Made by a program: the position numbers and the translations under genes. DNA of 64,000 nucleotides from Microcoleus sp. bin48.metabat.b7b8b9.023 (lineage in GTDB: Bacteria > Cyanobacteriota > Cyanobacteriia > Cyanobacteriales > Microcoleaceae), in contig NZ_JAAFKG010000028.1 in assembly GCF_013299185.1 (NCBI RefSeq), positions 28,663 through 92,662 on the forward strand, written 5' to 3'. The notes under the pieces were generated by a model, which did not search any database, had not been told where the DNA came from, and saw only the letters and a list, made by a program, of their open reading frames with translations. This document shows, in pieces, positions 49,959 to 59,637 of the stretch; position 1 is the stretch's first letter, and every line of letters begins with the position of its first letter.

Positions 49959-52532
49959 ATGGCTTGGACATTTCGTGAAAAGACAAACTTCACGGGTTTT
50001 ATTGCCGCCGACGAGCAACAGATCCTGGACACTATGCAGACAGCATACGACCGTTCGCCCACAGCTAAGACTATGTTCGACACTTGGATTAATGGCGGGA
50101 ACATAATAAACATACAATTCCAGCCGGGCCAGTTTAAGGCTTTAACTACTAGGAGTGGTCCTCCTATTGGCATACTGCAAATTGATTTGGCAGAGTTGAG
50201 CAATGCAAGTTACATCACTCCGACTGGCAAAGCCGTAAAAGATACGTTACTCACGAGTTTAGTGCACGAGCTTGGTCATGCGCTGACCCCAAAAAAAGAT
50301 AATCTGACGCCCACAGATTACAAAGGAGATAATGTTAGGTTTGTAAATCAGATTTACAAGGAGCTTGGTCTTCCCGAACAGCTTTCTTACATTGGATACG
50401 ATCGTTACGGAACCCTTCATAAACTCAATTATGAGTATACAAACGGCGCGGCGATCGATGCTGCCAACAGTGATGACAACAACTGGAATTCGGCCGCACT
50501 CGGTGCATCGAACGACCTGCTGATCGGAGGGACATCCCCCAACACTCTTGAGTCTGGTGACGGCAATGACTTTTTGTTCGGCGGTGGTGGTGATGATACG
50601 TTGAACGGAGACGCTGGTACAGACACCGGAGTTTATTTTGGGACGAAAGCTGACTACGACATCAAGAAAAATTCAGACGGTTCTTGGTCAGTTCGCCATG
50701 CACGGGGTGCAAAGGATGCTGGTTCAGATACGCTGAAAAACGTCGAATTCGTGCAGTTTGACGGCGGTCAGACATACAAACTTGCACAAAGTGGTCTTAC
50801 CTTCCAAACCGATTTCGCTCTTGTGATTGACACTACAGGCAGCATGGGTTCATCGATAGGAAGAGTGAAAGCGCAGGCATCCTCACTTATTGATGCAGTA
50901 TTTGCTGGCGGCGAAAAGGATGGTCGTATTGGGATAGTCGGCTATAAGGACACTGCGAATGGGGAACCGTCATCGGTTATTCTCCCATTTACAGATCAAG
51001 ATGACTTTGCAGCCAGAAAATCCGCCGCACTTGCAGCAATAAATAGCATTACTGTAGGCGGTGGCGGCGACCTGCCCGAGACAGCCTTTGACGGGCTTCG
51101 TGTTGCGCTAGACGGGTCTATGGGGAAATGGAGGTTTGGCGCAGGCGTGCTTCGGATCGCTCTATTTACAGACGCCGCAGCGAAAGACGGCGCCCTAGCC
51201 GGCCAAATAAACGCCCTTGCTAGCAGCATTGGAGCCACGATAGGAGCGCGTTCCTCCGTAGCGGGAGCGGGCGGCTCAGTCGATACCTTTAACCTGACAT
51301 TGGGAAATGATAGTTCGAGCAGTACGCAACAACGAAGTAACCCAGGAGACCCCAACGCTAATCCCCCTTTCCCATTTGTGCCATCCAACAACCCCATCAC
51401 TCCTGACCCGACGACTGCACAAGTCCAGATATTTACAATATTTACTGGCCCTAATGGTGTTGATACGTCTGCCCTTGAAGGCATAGCAAACACCACCGGA
51501 GGCGAGTTCCTTAAGGCCTCGACGGATCAGGACTTGGTGAACATCTTGCTCAACATCATCAATTTACCGCCTGGGTCTGTGAATACTCCTCCCACAGCGG
51601 TAAATGATAAGGTCACAACGAACCAGAACCTCGCTGTTAGTATAAATGTCTTGGCTAACGACAGCGACCCTAATAAAGATGTCATAACCATAAAGGCATT
51701 TGACAGCGTTTCTACGAAAGGAGGTAGCATTGCTCTTGATAATCGCGGTACGCCTAATAACTTTACTGACGATCGATTAGTTTACACTCCTTTAACGACC
51801 TTTAGTGGCAGTGACAGTTTCACTTATACGATTAGCGATGGAACTGGTACAGCTACGGCTTCAGTTTTTGTTGAAGTGGGCGTTGACCTGGACGGCAGTA
51901 ACGGGACAGATGGACTAACAGGAACACCAGGAGACGATCGCCTTAATGCAGGGAATGGGAAAAGAACGCTTATTAACAGGAATGCAGTGTTATTAGGAGA
52001 TGGTAACGACTCTATCAGCGCCGATGTAGACTCTCCCAACCGTGCGATTGAGAACTTCAACTTTATTGGAACTGGTGATGGTAACGACACAATCACTAGC
52101 ACTGGCATCCTTTACAACGAGGGTATCATTAATACTGGCAGTGGTGATGACTATATCTTTGTTGATGGTTGCACTTGTACCGGATATGGCATTTATAACA
52201 ACGGCGGTAACATTAATACTGGTGATGGTAACGACTCCATCATTGCTAATAAAGGCTTTAAGTCAGCCGCCAATAGCAGTGGAAGTGTGTTTTTAGGAGA
52301 GGGAGAAGACTATATCAAGGGTTTTGGGAGTGGTGATTTTTACGGCGGAAACGGTAATGACACACTAGAATTAACGCCAGGAAGTTATACCGTTGGGATA
52401 TGGGGCACATCGAGGACTTTCACCCAAGGTGACCAACTCATGATAACTTCCGAGTTTGAAAAACTCATAGCTGGTGGCACAACGTATGACTTCAGCAGTT
52501 TGACTGCTGGTCAGACAATTACTATCCTCTAG
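49959..52532 (+). CDS. RTX/VWA protein with HELGH motif and cadherin-like domain
   Basis: 857 residues, no classical signal peptide, as expected for type I secretion. N-terminal domain (1-170) with SLVHELGHALTPK (HELGH at 103-107), a zinc-metalloprotease motif. RTX calcium-binding nonapeptides at about 190-225 (SGDGNDFLFGGGGDDTLNGD). A VWA domain (285-520) with MIDAS DTTGSMGSS at 291-299 follows. A cadherin/Ig-like tandem domain (545-640, PPTAVNDKVTTNQNLA, NVLANDSDPNKD) and a second RTX-type region (650-800, GDGNDSI and similar) complete the protein. Likely a secreted surface or toxin-type protein. AAGGA precedes the start. Confidence 0.88.
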   Translation: MAWTFREKTNFTGFIAADEQQILDTMQTAYDRSPTAKTMFDTWINGGNIINIQFQPGQFKALTTRSGPPIGILQIDLAELSNASYITPTGKAVKDTLLTSLVHELGHALTPKKDNLTPTDYKGDNVRFVNQIYKELGLPEQLSYIGYDRYGTLHKLNYEYTNGAAIDAANSDDNNWNSAALGASNDLLIGGTSPNTLESGDGNDFLFGGGGDDTLNGDAGTDTGVYFGTKADYDIKKNSDGSWSVRHARGAKDAGSDTLKNVEFVQFDGGQTYKLAQSGLTFQTDFALVIDTTGSMGSSIGRVKAQASSLIDAVFAGGEKDGRIGIVGYKDTANGEPSSVILPFTDQDDFAARKSAALAAINSITVGGGGDLPETAFDGLRVALDGSMGKWRFGAGVLRIALFTDAAAKDGALAGQINALASSIGATIGARSSVAGAGGSVDTFNLTLGNDSSSSTQQRSNPGDPNANPPFPFVPSNNPITPDPTTAQVQIFTIFTGPNGVDTSALEGIANTTGGEFLKASTDQDLVNILLNIINLPPGSVNTPPTAVNDKVTTNQNLAVSINVLANDSDPNKDVITIKAFDSVSTKGGSIALDNRGTPNNFTDDRLVYTPLTTFSGSDSFTYTISDGTGTATASVFVEVGVDLDGSNGTDGLTGTPGDDRLNAGNGKRTLINRNAVLLGDGNDSISADVDSPNRAIENFNFIGTGDGNDTITSTGILYNEGIINTGSGDDYIFVDGCTCTGYGIYNNGGNINTGDGNDSIIANKGFKSAANSSGSVFLGEGEDYIKGFGSGDFYGGNGNDTLELTPGSYTVGIWGTSRTFTQGDQLMITSEFEKLIAGGTTYDFSSLTAGQTITIL

Positions 52533-52622
52533 CAGTCTATTTGGAAGTAGGGACAGCTAGCTATGAAAAAAGTTTTGCTGTCCTGAAAGAGCCTTGATTT
52601 TTAACTGATACAGCATATTCCA

Positions 52623-52732
52623 TATATAGCCTTTCTCAGAAAGATGAGGTATAGCTGACAGCTTGTATAACCGCTTAGACGTATAGGGCTGAAGCCCAAC
52701 AACGTACCTCATCTTTCTGATAAGCGCTATAT
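52623..52732. mobile_element. MITE-like element B (TIRs conserved)
   Basis: About 110 bases. TATATAGCCTTTCTCAGAAA...GATGAGGTA at the left and its imperfect inverse ending TACCTCATCTTTCTGATAAG...CGCTATATA at the right. Copy A is at 43893. No coding capacity. Confidence 0.88.
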
Positions 52733-52826
52733 ATTTGGTACACACAATCCGATCTCCCGTGTAAGGTGCGTCGCCACCCGTACATCAGCAAGTTATATCC
52801 AATATCTAGCAGCGACGCACCCTACA

Positions 52827-52937
52827 GACCTTAGCATACCAAGTCTGCTGCTACTAATTATATTTACTTAAGTGTGTATTTATACAATTATGCAGCGATC
52901 CTACTTGGTAGATACCGCTGTACAATACGGTCAAGAC
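52827..52937 (+). repeat. Right member of the dispersed ~115-base repeat pair
   Basis: CTTAGCATACCAAGTCTGCT, GTATTTATACAATTATGCA and GCTGTACAATACGGTCAA match the blocks at 46114-46230 in order and orientation. A GGTGCGTCGC/GCGACGCACC inverted pair lies just before it (52766-52822). Confidence 0.75.
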
Positions 52938-52980
52938 ACAAACCAATATGTCCCGATCGAGATTTTAAATCAAATTTAAG

Positions 52981-54939
52981 ATGTTACTTTTGCACGCATT
53001 TTTAGATTTCACGGACTGCTTTACGGACTCCGATCGCGAGTCGATCGACTCTAGCCCCAGTTATTGGTACGAAGGGCATTGCCCTCAAAGTGCGGATCTG
53101 CTGAGATTGCCGCGTACTCGAATGTCTGAAGAGATCGCCAGGGGTTTGATGGAGTACCTTGCTGCTGACGATTCCTACAATCGCGAGGGGAAGATGTACG
53201 GCATCTTGCTGGTGGAAATGCCTTCGGGGGAACAGCGAATTCTCAAAGCATTTTCTGGGTTGTTGAACGGTTGCTGCGTTGTTGACGGCTGGGTGCCGCC
53301 GATTCCGGGGCGATCGCGAGTTGCTTTGACAGAAGCCCGCACGCTGGCCCAATTGGAGGCGATGAAACAGGAACTGATTGCACTGAATCAACTCCCGCAG
53401 CGACAGGAATATGCAGCCTTATTGAGCGAATTTGAATTGCAATTGCAAGTTTTGAATGCGCGGCACCGCAATTGCAAGCAGCAGCGAGACGAACAACGTC
53501 AATTACTGTGTCAAACTCTCGCAGGAGACACACTCTTAATAGCCCTGGAAAAACTAAATCAAGAAAGCCGTTTGGAGGGAATTGAATGCAGGCAATTAAA
53601 ACGGCAGCGGGATGCAATATTGCAGCCTATAAAAAAGATCGTTGAAGCTGCCGATGAGCGGATGCGGGTGCTGAAACAAGCGCGAAAAGAACTTTCCCGC
53701 CAACTTCAGGCCGAGATGCACGCAGCTTACAGTCTGGTGAATTTTTTGGGTAAATCGCGATCGATCCAGGAATTGATGCCAACTAATTCTATTCCCACTG
53801 GCACCGGCGACTGCTGCGCGCCAAAATTGCTGCACTGCGCGGCTGTACACAATCTGAAACCGCTAGCAATGGCTGAGTTTTGGTGGGGGCCGCCATCGGG
53901 TGACAAAGTTCCGGGAGAGTTTTATGGTGCTTGTAGCGATCGGTGTCAGCCGTTGATGGGTTTTTTGCTGTCAGGATTGCCACAAAATCCAATTGTTTCG
54001 GGGCCGAAAGCTTACCCGGCTTTTACATCGCCAGCTAATAGTAAAAATCTGTCAAAAGCCCCATTTAAAAAAAGTGTAAATCAGTCTTTTAATGGTGGCA
54101 TCGAAGCCCGCCCGACAAGTCAGACTTTTAGGGGCGGGCAAGATACCCAACCCCTACTCCCCACAAATCATCAAAACAATCATGGTGGAACGGGCATCTT
54201 GCCCGTTACCGATCGCTCTTGGGGCACGCAAGATGCCCAACCCCTACTCCCCACAAATCTCAAAAGATTTGCTGGAACGAGCATCTTGCCAGTCACCAAT
54301 CCCCAGGAAATGCTGCCAATTGTTTATGAAGACAAATGGTTGATTGCCGTCAATAAACCCTCAGGTTTGCTGTCAGTTCCAGGTCGTTATTTGGAAAATC
54401 AAGATAGCGTTTTGAGTCGCTTGCAAAACTTGTTACAGGACGGGTTAGAACTGACGGCGGTGCATCGGTTAGATTTAGCAACATCTGGGATTTTGTTGCT
54501 GGCGCGGGACAAAGAAACGAGCAGTCAACTAAGCCTGCAATTTGAGAAACGGCGGGTTCACAAAGTTTATGAAGCAGTGCTTTCGGGGACTGTCAACATA
54601 GAGGCGGGGACGATCGAACTCCCGGTAAAAGAAGACCCGAAAAATTCCCTGGTTCAGCAAGTTAATTGGGAGTATGGAAAACCCAGCGTTACTCGGTTTC
54701 AGGTAATGGCGAAGGAGGGAAATTGTACTCGCGTTGAGTTTTTGCCGCTGACGGGGCGCACGCATCAATTGAGGGTTCATGCAGCGGATGTTCGAGGGCT
54801 GGGAATGCCGATTTTGGGCGATCGACTTTACGGATGTCGCGCCGCTGCGAACCGACTGCACTTGCACGCGCGGGAACTCTCCTTTGAGCATCCGCAGTTG
54901 GGTTCAAGACTCAGCTTACAGGTGGCGACGCCATTTTGA
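52981..54939 (+). CDS. RluA-type pseudouridine synthase with N-terminal extension
   Basis: 652 residues. The C-terminal 210 residues are the RluA synthase core: VNKPSGLLSVPG, catalytic HRLDLATSG (Asp498), RRVHKVYEA and LTGRTHQLRVH. It would make pseudouridine in rRNA or tRNA. The N-terminal 300 residues (coiled-coil rich, about 130-260) are an extension also seen in cyanobacterial homologs. Between them (about 370-440) lies a linker encoded by REP-like repeats (two in-frame GGQDTQPLLPTN/TQDAQPLLPTN units with GTGILPVTD). The 3' end overlaps the next open frame by 4 bases but not the true start at 55035. Confidence 0.88.
   Translation: MLLLHAFLDFTDCFTDSDRESIDSSPSYWYEGHCPQSADLLRLPRTRMSEEIARGLMEYLAADDSYNREGKMYGILLVEMPSGEQRILKAFSGLLNGCCVVDGWVPPIPGRSRVALTEARTLAQLEAMKQELIALNQLPQRQEYAALLSEFELQLQVLNARHRNCKQQRDEQRQLLCQTLAGDTLLIALEKLNQESRLEGIECRQLKRQRDAILQPIKKIVEAADERMRVLKQARKELSRQLQAEMHAAYSLVNFLGKSRSIQELMPTNSIPTGTGDCCAPKLLHCAAVHNLKPLAMAEFWWGPPSGDKVPGEFYGACSDRCQPLMGFLLSGLPQNPIVSGPKAYPAFTSPANSKNLSKAPFKKSVNQSFNGGIEARPTSQTFRGGQDTQPLLPTNHQNNHGGTGILPVTDRSWGTQDAQPLLPTNLKRFAGTSILPVTNPQEMLPIVYEDKWLIAVNKPSGLLSVPGRYLENQDSVLSRLQNLLQDGLELTAVHRLDLATSGILLLARDKETSSQLSLQFEKRRVHKVYEAVLSGTVNIEAGTIELPVKEDPKNSLVQQVNWEYGKPSVTRFQVMAKEGNCTRVEFLPLTGRTHQLRVHAADVRGLGMPILGDRLYGCRAAANRLHLHARELSFEHPQLGSRLSLQVATPF
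54085..54300 (+). repeat. REP-like hairpin repeats inside the RluA frame
   Basis: Two copies of GCAAGAT(A/G)CCCAACCCCTAC (about 54138 and 54229), each preceded or followed by the complementary CATCTTGCC(C/A)G arm. The reading frame stays open through both. Confidence 0.88.
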
Positions 54940-55034
54940 TCGCGCGGGCGATCGCAAGTCCGATAGTGCGATCGCCTGCAAGTAAAATAACAAGCATAGG
55001 AATTTCAACTCGCCTCTGTTTAGGAAACCTGAAA

Positions 55035-55598
55035 ATGCTACAGACTCCCACGAAAACCCTTACCCTAGAAGAGTTTCTGAAGCTGCCGGAAACGGAACCC
55101 CCCAGCGAATACATTAATGGACGTATCATCCAAAAACCAATGCCACAAGGAGAAGACAGCGCAATTCAGACAGAATTGCCACCTGCAATTAACTCGGTGC
55201 TAAGATCCCAGAAGATTGCCCGAGCTTTCTCAGAACTCCGTTGCACTTTTGGTGGGCGATCGATTATACCCGATGTTTCGATATTCTTGTGGAACAGGAT
55301 TCCTCGCCAGGAAAATGGTGCAGTGGCTAATGTTTTCTCAATTGCTCCAGATTGGACGATAGAAATTCTTTCGCCCGACCAAAGCCAAACAAAGGTAACT
55401 AAAAATATTCTACATTGCTTGGCTTGCGGAACGCAAATGGGCTGGCTGATTGACCCATCTGAGCAATGTGTATTTGTTTATTTGCGCGATCGACCAACAG
55501 CATTTTTTGACGAACCAGATGTACTGTTACCAGTGCCAGAATTTGCCAGAGAATTCAATCTGACAGTTAAAGGTTTATTTAGTTGGCTGATTGAGTAA
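55035..55598 (+). CDS. Uma2 family endonuclease-fold protein
   Basis: 187 residues from the ATG at 55035 (LQTPTKTLTLEEFLKLPE). Motifs SEYINGRIIQKPMPQG, LRCTFGGRSIIPDVSIF (PD) and DWTIEILSPDQSQT (Glu). It is the same subtype as the gene at 25754, with many identical stretches. The upstream extension to 54936 is rejected. Confidence 0.86.
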   Translation: MLQTPTKTLTLEEFLKLPETEPPSEYINGRIIQKPMPQGEDSAIQTELPPAINSVLRSQKIARAFSELRCTFGGRSIIPDVSIFLWNRIPRQENGAVANVFSIAPDWTIEILSPDQSQTKVTKNILHCLACGTQMGWLIDPSEQCVFVYLRDRPTAFFDEPDVLLPVPEFAREFNLTVKGLFSWLIE

Positions 55599-55624
55599 TA
55601 CTAATTTTCAAAACTTTGACAACA

Positions 55625-55905
55625 GTAGTCGTAGGGTGTGTCGCTTTCACAAATCCCTGGGATAAAATGGACAATCAAGCGAGTGACGCACCAGTTGTAG
55701 GGTGTGTCGCTTTCAAAAATCCCTGGGATAAAATTGACAATCAACCGAGCGACGCACCTGGATATTCAATAGTTAACAAAAAAACCAAACAACATAATTG
55801 TTGGGCGGAATAAAACGGAGGGTTGTTTACTCGAACCGCAATCGCATAGGTGCGTCGCTACCAGATTGTCGATTTTTTTAGTGATTTTTGAGAGCGACGC
55901 ACCCT
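55625..55905. repeat. GTAGGGTGTGTCGC repeats
   Basis: Two tandem units of about 68 bases (55631 and 55695) with GTAGGGTGTGTCGCTTTCA at the left and GCGACGCACC-type complement at the right; a looser third pair spans 55848-55905 (GGTGCGTCGC ... GCGACGCACC). Related arms lie at 52766-52822. The gap 55599-56002 contains only these. Confidence 0.85.
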
Positions 55906-56038
55906 ACTACTTGAAAATCAAGGAGTGCTATATATAGATATGCTGACAAAGATTAGCACACAAGTTCTGTTTCAGTTATCTTGAAAAGCGATTGAACTCC
56001 AATTGCTCAAATTATTCAGTAAAGGACATAGCGAGATT

Positions 56039-57157
56039 ATGACAGCTCAAACAACATCTTCACTCCTGCTGAGCCCCTTCAAATTGGGAGATTTATCCTT
56101 AAAAAACCGGGTAGTCATGGCACCCATGACGCGGGCCAGGGCTGGTGAAACGCGGATGCCCAACGCTTGGATGGCAGAGTATTACGCTCAGCGGGCCAGT
56201 GCTGGTTTGATCCTGACAGAAGCTACGGTGATTTCTTCTCAAGCTAACGGTTGGCTGAATACGCCCGGTATTTATTCAGACGAGCAAGCCGAAGCTTGGA
56301 AACAAGTTGTAAATGCGGTGCACGGCCGCGAAACACCAATTTTCATGCAGCTTTGGCACTGCGGGCGGGCTTCTCACAGCAGTTTTCAAGAAAACAATCA
56401 ATTGCCAGTTGCAGCGTCTGCTATCAAAATCAACGGAGAAGGCATTCATACCCCTGCGGGCAAACAACCCTACGAAACTCCGCGCGCTCTAGAAACAGAT
56501 GAAATCTCGATCGTTGTGGAAGATTATCGCAAGGCGGCAGAAAAAGCAAAAATGGCAGGTTTTGACGGTGTAGAAATTCACGGTGCTAACGGCTATTTAA
56601 TTGACACGTTCCTGCAATCCAAAACCAATCACCGCACAGATTCCTATGGCGGTTCAGTCGAAAATCGCTATCGTTTTCTCAAGGAAATTGTGGAGGCAAT
56701 TCTGACAGTGTTTCCTGCCAACCGAGTTGGAGTTCGACTTTCTCCCAACGGTGTTTACAATGATATGGGTTCTCCAGATTATCGCGAAACTTTTCTGTAT
56801 ATCGCAAGTCAGTTAAATACCTACGGTTTAGCTTACCTTCACCTTTTTGATGGTTTAGCTTTTGGCTTTCACGAATTGGGAACGCCGATGGTGATAGGAG
56901 AGTTTCGCGATGTATTTTCCCAGCCGCTGATTGGTAACTGCGGATATACTCAAGAACTCGCCGAAAGCGCTTTGAGCAGCCACGTGGCGGATTTAATTGC
57001 TTTTGGTCGGGATTTTATCAGCAATCCAGATTTGGTAGAGCGTTTTGCTGGGGGTTGGCCTCTCAATCCGCCTGCGGTCGTCGGCGTCTGGTATTCTTTT
57101 GGGCCTGAAGGTTATATTGACTTTCCAACTTATCAGGAAGCGGCAGCTATTTCTTAG
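56039..57157 (+). CDS. Old Yellow Enzyme family alkene reductase
   Basis: 372 residues from the ATG at 56039 (AAAGGA upstream); an in-frame ATG 12 codons earlier is less likely. FMN-dependent NAD(P)H ene-reductase. Motifs: NRVVMAPMTRARA, PIFMQLWHCGRASH, the active-site DGVEIHGANGYLIDTFLQ with the conserved HxxN pair, NHRTDSYGGSVENRYRF and GRDFISNPDLVERF. It reduces activated C=C bonds, nitroesters or similar electrophiles; physiological substrate unknown. Confidence 0.92.
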   Translation: MTAQTTSSLLLSPFKLGDLSLKNRVVMAPMTRARAGETRMPNAWMAEYYAQRASAGLILTEATVISSQANGWLNTPGIYSDEQAEAWKQVVNAVHGRETPIFMQLWHCGRASHSSFQENNQLPVAASAIKINGEGIHTPAGKQPYETPRALETDEISIVVEDYRKAAEKAKMAGFDGVEIHGANGYLIDTFLQSKTNHRTDSYGGSVENRYRFLKEIVEAILTVFPANRVGVRLSPNGVYNDMGSPDYRETFLYIASQLNTYGLAYLHLFDGLAFGFHELGTPMVIGEFRDVFSQPLIGNCGYTQELAESALSSHVADLIAFGRDFISNPDLVERFAGGWPLNPPAVVGVWYSFGPEGYIDFPTYQEAAAIS

Positions 57158-57360
57158 TTTAGTCGTGCGGGGCGGGGCGATACCGAGTATCGCAACCGCC
57201 TTTGTGGGTTACGAAGCAATGCCAGTAATGATATGCAAGACTTCCCTGGAGAGTTGTCCGGCTTTGGAGGCGAATTTACCAGCTCGTTTCCCGCTCTTAG
57301 AAAAGTGCTTTAATGAATAGAAATAGCAATCATTTTTAGCCGGAGTTCTACGCACGATTC

Positions 57361-59637
57361 ATGATAGATGAAGTTGTTGATTTCACCCAAACTGTCGATT
57401 TAACCAACTGCGATCGCGAACCGATTCAAATTCCAGGGCTGATTCAGCCCCACGGGGTGCTGTTGGTTTTGCAGGAACCTGACTTGAAGATTGTCCAGGT
57501 CAGCAATAACACGTTGGCTTTGCTAGGTAAACAGCCTCAAGATCTGTTGGGCAAACCGCTATTAAACTTACTGGCTCCCCAGCAGATTAATGCAATTCGG
57601 CAGTGCTTAAGCGAAGACTTTGAGTATGTAAATCCGTTAGATATTTCTCTGAAAGCTAAAACAAAATTACTTCTGTTTGATGGCATTGTTCATCGCTGCA
57701 ATACCATAATCTTTTTAGAATTGGAACCCAAAAAGAAAAGACAAAAAACAGACTTTTTCAATTTTTACCAGCGATTAAAAGGAACGATTACTAAAATTCA
57801 AAAGGCTCCAACCTTGCTGGAGATGTGCGAGGTTGTAGTTAAAGAAGTGCGAAAAATCACTGGATTCGATCGCGTTATGGTATATCAATTTGATGCCGCA
57901 GGAGCGGGACGGGTGATTGCAGAAGATCGGGTAGAAACGCTAACGCCTTATCTGGGCTTGCACTATCCGCCCAGCGACATTCCCCAGCAAGCGAGAGAGC
58001 TTTATACCCTCAACTGGTTGCGATTAATTCCCGACTCCTCCTATGAGCCTGTGGCGTTAGTGCCACCGGACAATCCGTTAGACTCGCGCCCGACGGATTT
58101 GAGTTTATCGGTGCTGCGGAGCGTGTCTCCCGTACACTTAGAATACCTCAAAAATATGGGTGTATCAGCCTCCATGTCTATTTCACTGATCCAAGACCAA
58201 AAATTATGGGGGCTGATTGCTTGCCATCATTCGACGCCGAACTACGTCCCCTATAGCGTGCGAACCATGTGCGAGTTTGTGGGGCAGGTAATGTCGATCG
58301 AACTGGCAAACAAAAAAGATCGTGAAGACTTAGACTACAAAATGACACTGAAGTCGCTGCAAAGCAAGTTTGTAGAATCGTTAGCTCAGTCAAAAAGCTT
58401 CTGGGATGGATTAGTTCAACTCAACTCGAACCTGCTAGAGCTAGTGGGTGCGACGGGAGTGGCGGTTTGCGCGGGAGAACAAGTTATTTGTATTGGTGAA
58501 ACGCCCGCAGAAGCTGAAATTCCTGCCCTGCGGGAATGGATTAAAAGCCAAATTCAACACAACCTGTTTCAAACCCGATCGCTATCTGAAATTTATCCAA
58601 CCGCAGAGTCATTTAAGAGCGTTGCGAGTGGACTGTTAGCATTAGAAATTTCCAAAGTCAACCAAAATTATATACTCTGGTTCCGTCCAGAAGTGATTCA
58701 AACAGTCAACTGGGGCGGCAACCCGAACAAACCTGTCGAAGTCACAATCGATCGCGAGATGCGGTTGTCTCCTCGCAAATCCTTTGAACTCTGGCAACAA
58801 ACGGTGCAGGGCTGCTCGTTACCCTGGAAGTCCTGCGAGATCGAAGTCGCCACCGAACTGTGCAGCCTGATCGTCGGGATTATCCTCAGTCAGGCAGATG
58901 AAATGGCAAAGATCAATCTAGAATTGGAACGCAGTAACACTGAATTAGATGCCTTCGCCTACGTCGCATCCCACGATCTCAAAGAACCGCTGCGCGGCAT
59001 TCATAACTATTCCAATTTCTTGATAGAAGATTACGGGGATGTGTTGGATTCTGACGGCATCGCTAAATTGCAAACGCTGGTGCGCCTAACCCAACGCATG
59101 GAGGATCTGATTAACTCTCTGCTACACTATTCTCGGCTGGGACGCACCGAACTTTCGCGCCAACCGACAAATCTCAACGATTTAGTGCGACAGTCGATCG
59201 ACATTTTAAAGATCGGCGGGCCTCCGCAAGCGATCGAGTTTCGGACTCAATCGTTGCCGACAGTTGCCTGCGATCGCACTCTAGTTAGCGAGTTATTCCT
59301 CAACCTGATGAGTAACGCGATTAAATATAATAATAAAACCGAGAAATGGGTGGAAATTGGTTCGATCGAATCAGAACCCGGGAGCAGTAACGACCCAAGT
59401 TTATATACGTTTTATGTGCGAGATAACGGCATTGGCATCGCCCAAAAGCATTTGGAGCGAGTTTTTCAGATATTCAAGCGACTCCACGCACAAGACGAAT
59501 ATGGTGGCGGTACAGGAGCAGGTTTGACGATCGTCCAAAAAATTGTCGATCGACACGGGGGAAAAATTTGGGTAGAATCGACGCCCGGTGAGGGCAGCAC
59601 GTTTTACTTCACATTGTCAGCGGCGGTCAAACCATGA
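57361..59637 (+). CDS. Bacteriophytochrome-type sensor histidine kinase
   Basis: 758 residues: PAS (about 18-120), GAF (145-310), PHY (330-510), HisKA (525-595, H-box ASHDLKEPLRG with His538) and HATPase (635-755, N-box LMSNAIKYNN, DNGIGIA, GGGTGAGLTI). Cys17 sits in NCDREPIQIPG, the N-terminal position that binds biliverdin in BphP/CphB proteins. The GAF position that carries Cys in Cph1 reads PVHLEYLKNMG, so it lacks that Cys. YPPSDIPQQ (Asp206) is the bilin-contact motif. A red/far-red sensor is expected. It overlaps the response regulator by 4 bases. Confidence 0.93.
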   Translation: MIDEVVDFTQTVDLTNCDREPIQIPGLIQPHGVLLVLQEPDLKIVQVSNNTLALLGKQPQDLLGKPLLNLLAPQQINAIRQCLSEDFEYVNPLDISLKAKTKLLLFDGIVHRCNTIIFLELEPKKKRQKTDFFNFYQRLKGTITKIQKAPTLLEMCEVVVKEVRKITGFDRVMVYQFDAAGAGRVIAEDRVETLTPYLGLHYPPSDIPQQARELYTLNWLRLIPDSSYEPVALVPPDNPLDSRPTDLSLSVLRSVSPVHLEYLKNMGVSASMSISLIQDQKLWGLIACHHSTPNYVPYSVRTMCEFVGQVMSIELANKKDREDLDYKMTLKSLQSKFVESLAQSKSFWDGLVQLNSNLLELVGATGVAVCAGEQVICIGETPAEAEIPALREWIKSQIQHNLFQTRSLSEIYPTAESFKSVASGLLALEISKVNQNYILWFRPEVIQTVNWGGNPNKPVEVTIDREMRLSPRKSFELWQQTVQGCSLPWKSCEIEVATELCSLIVGIILSQADEMAKINLELERSNTELDAFAYVASHDLKEPLRGIHNYSNFLIEDYGDVLDSDGIAKLQTLVRLTQRMEDLINSLLHYSRLGRTELSRQPTNLNDLVRQSIDILKIGGPPQAIEFRTQSLPTVACDRTLVSELFLNLMSNAIKYNNKTEKWVEIGSIESEPGSSNDPSLYTFYVRDNGIGIAQKHLERVFQIFKRLHAQDEYGGGTGAGLTIVQKIVDRHGGKIWVESTPGEGSTFYFTLSAAVKP

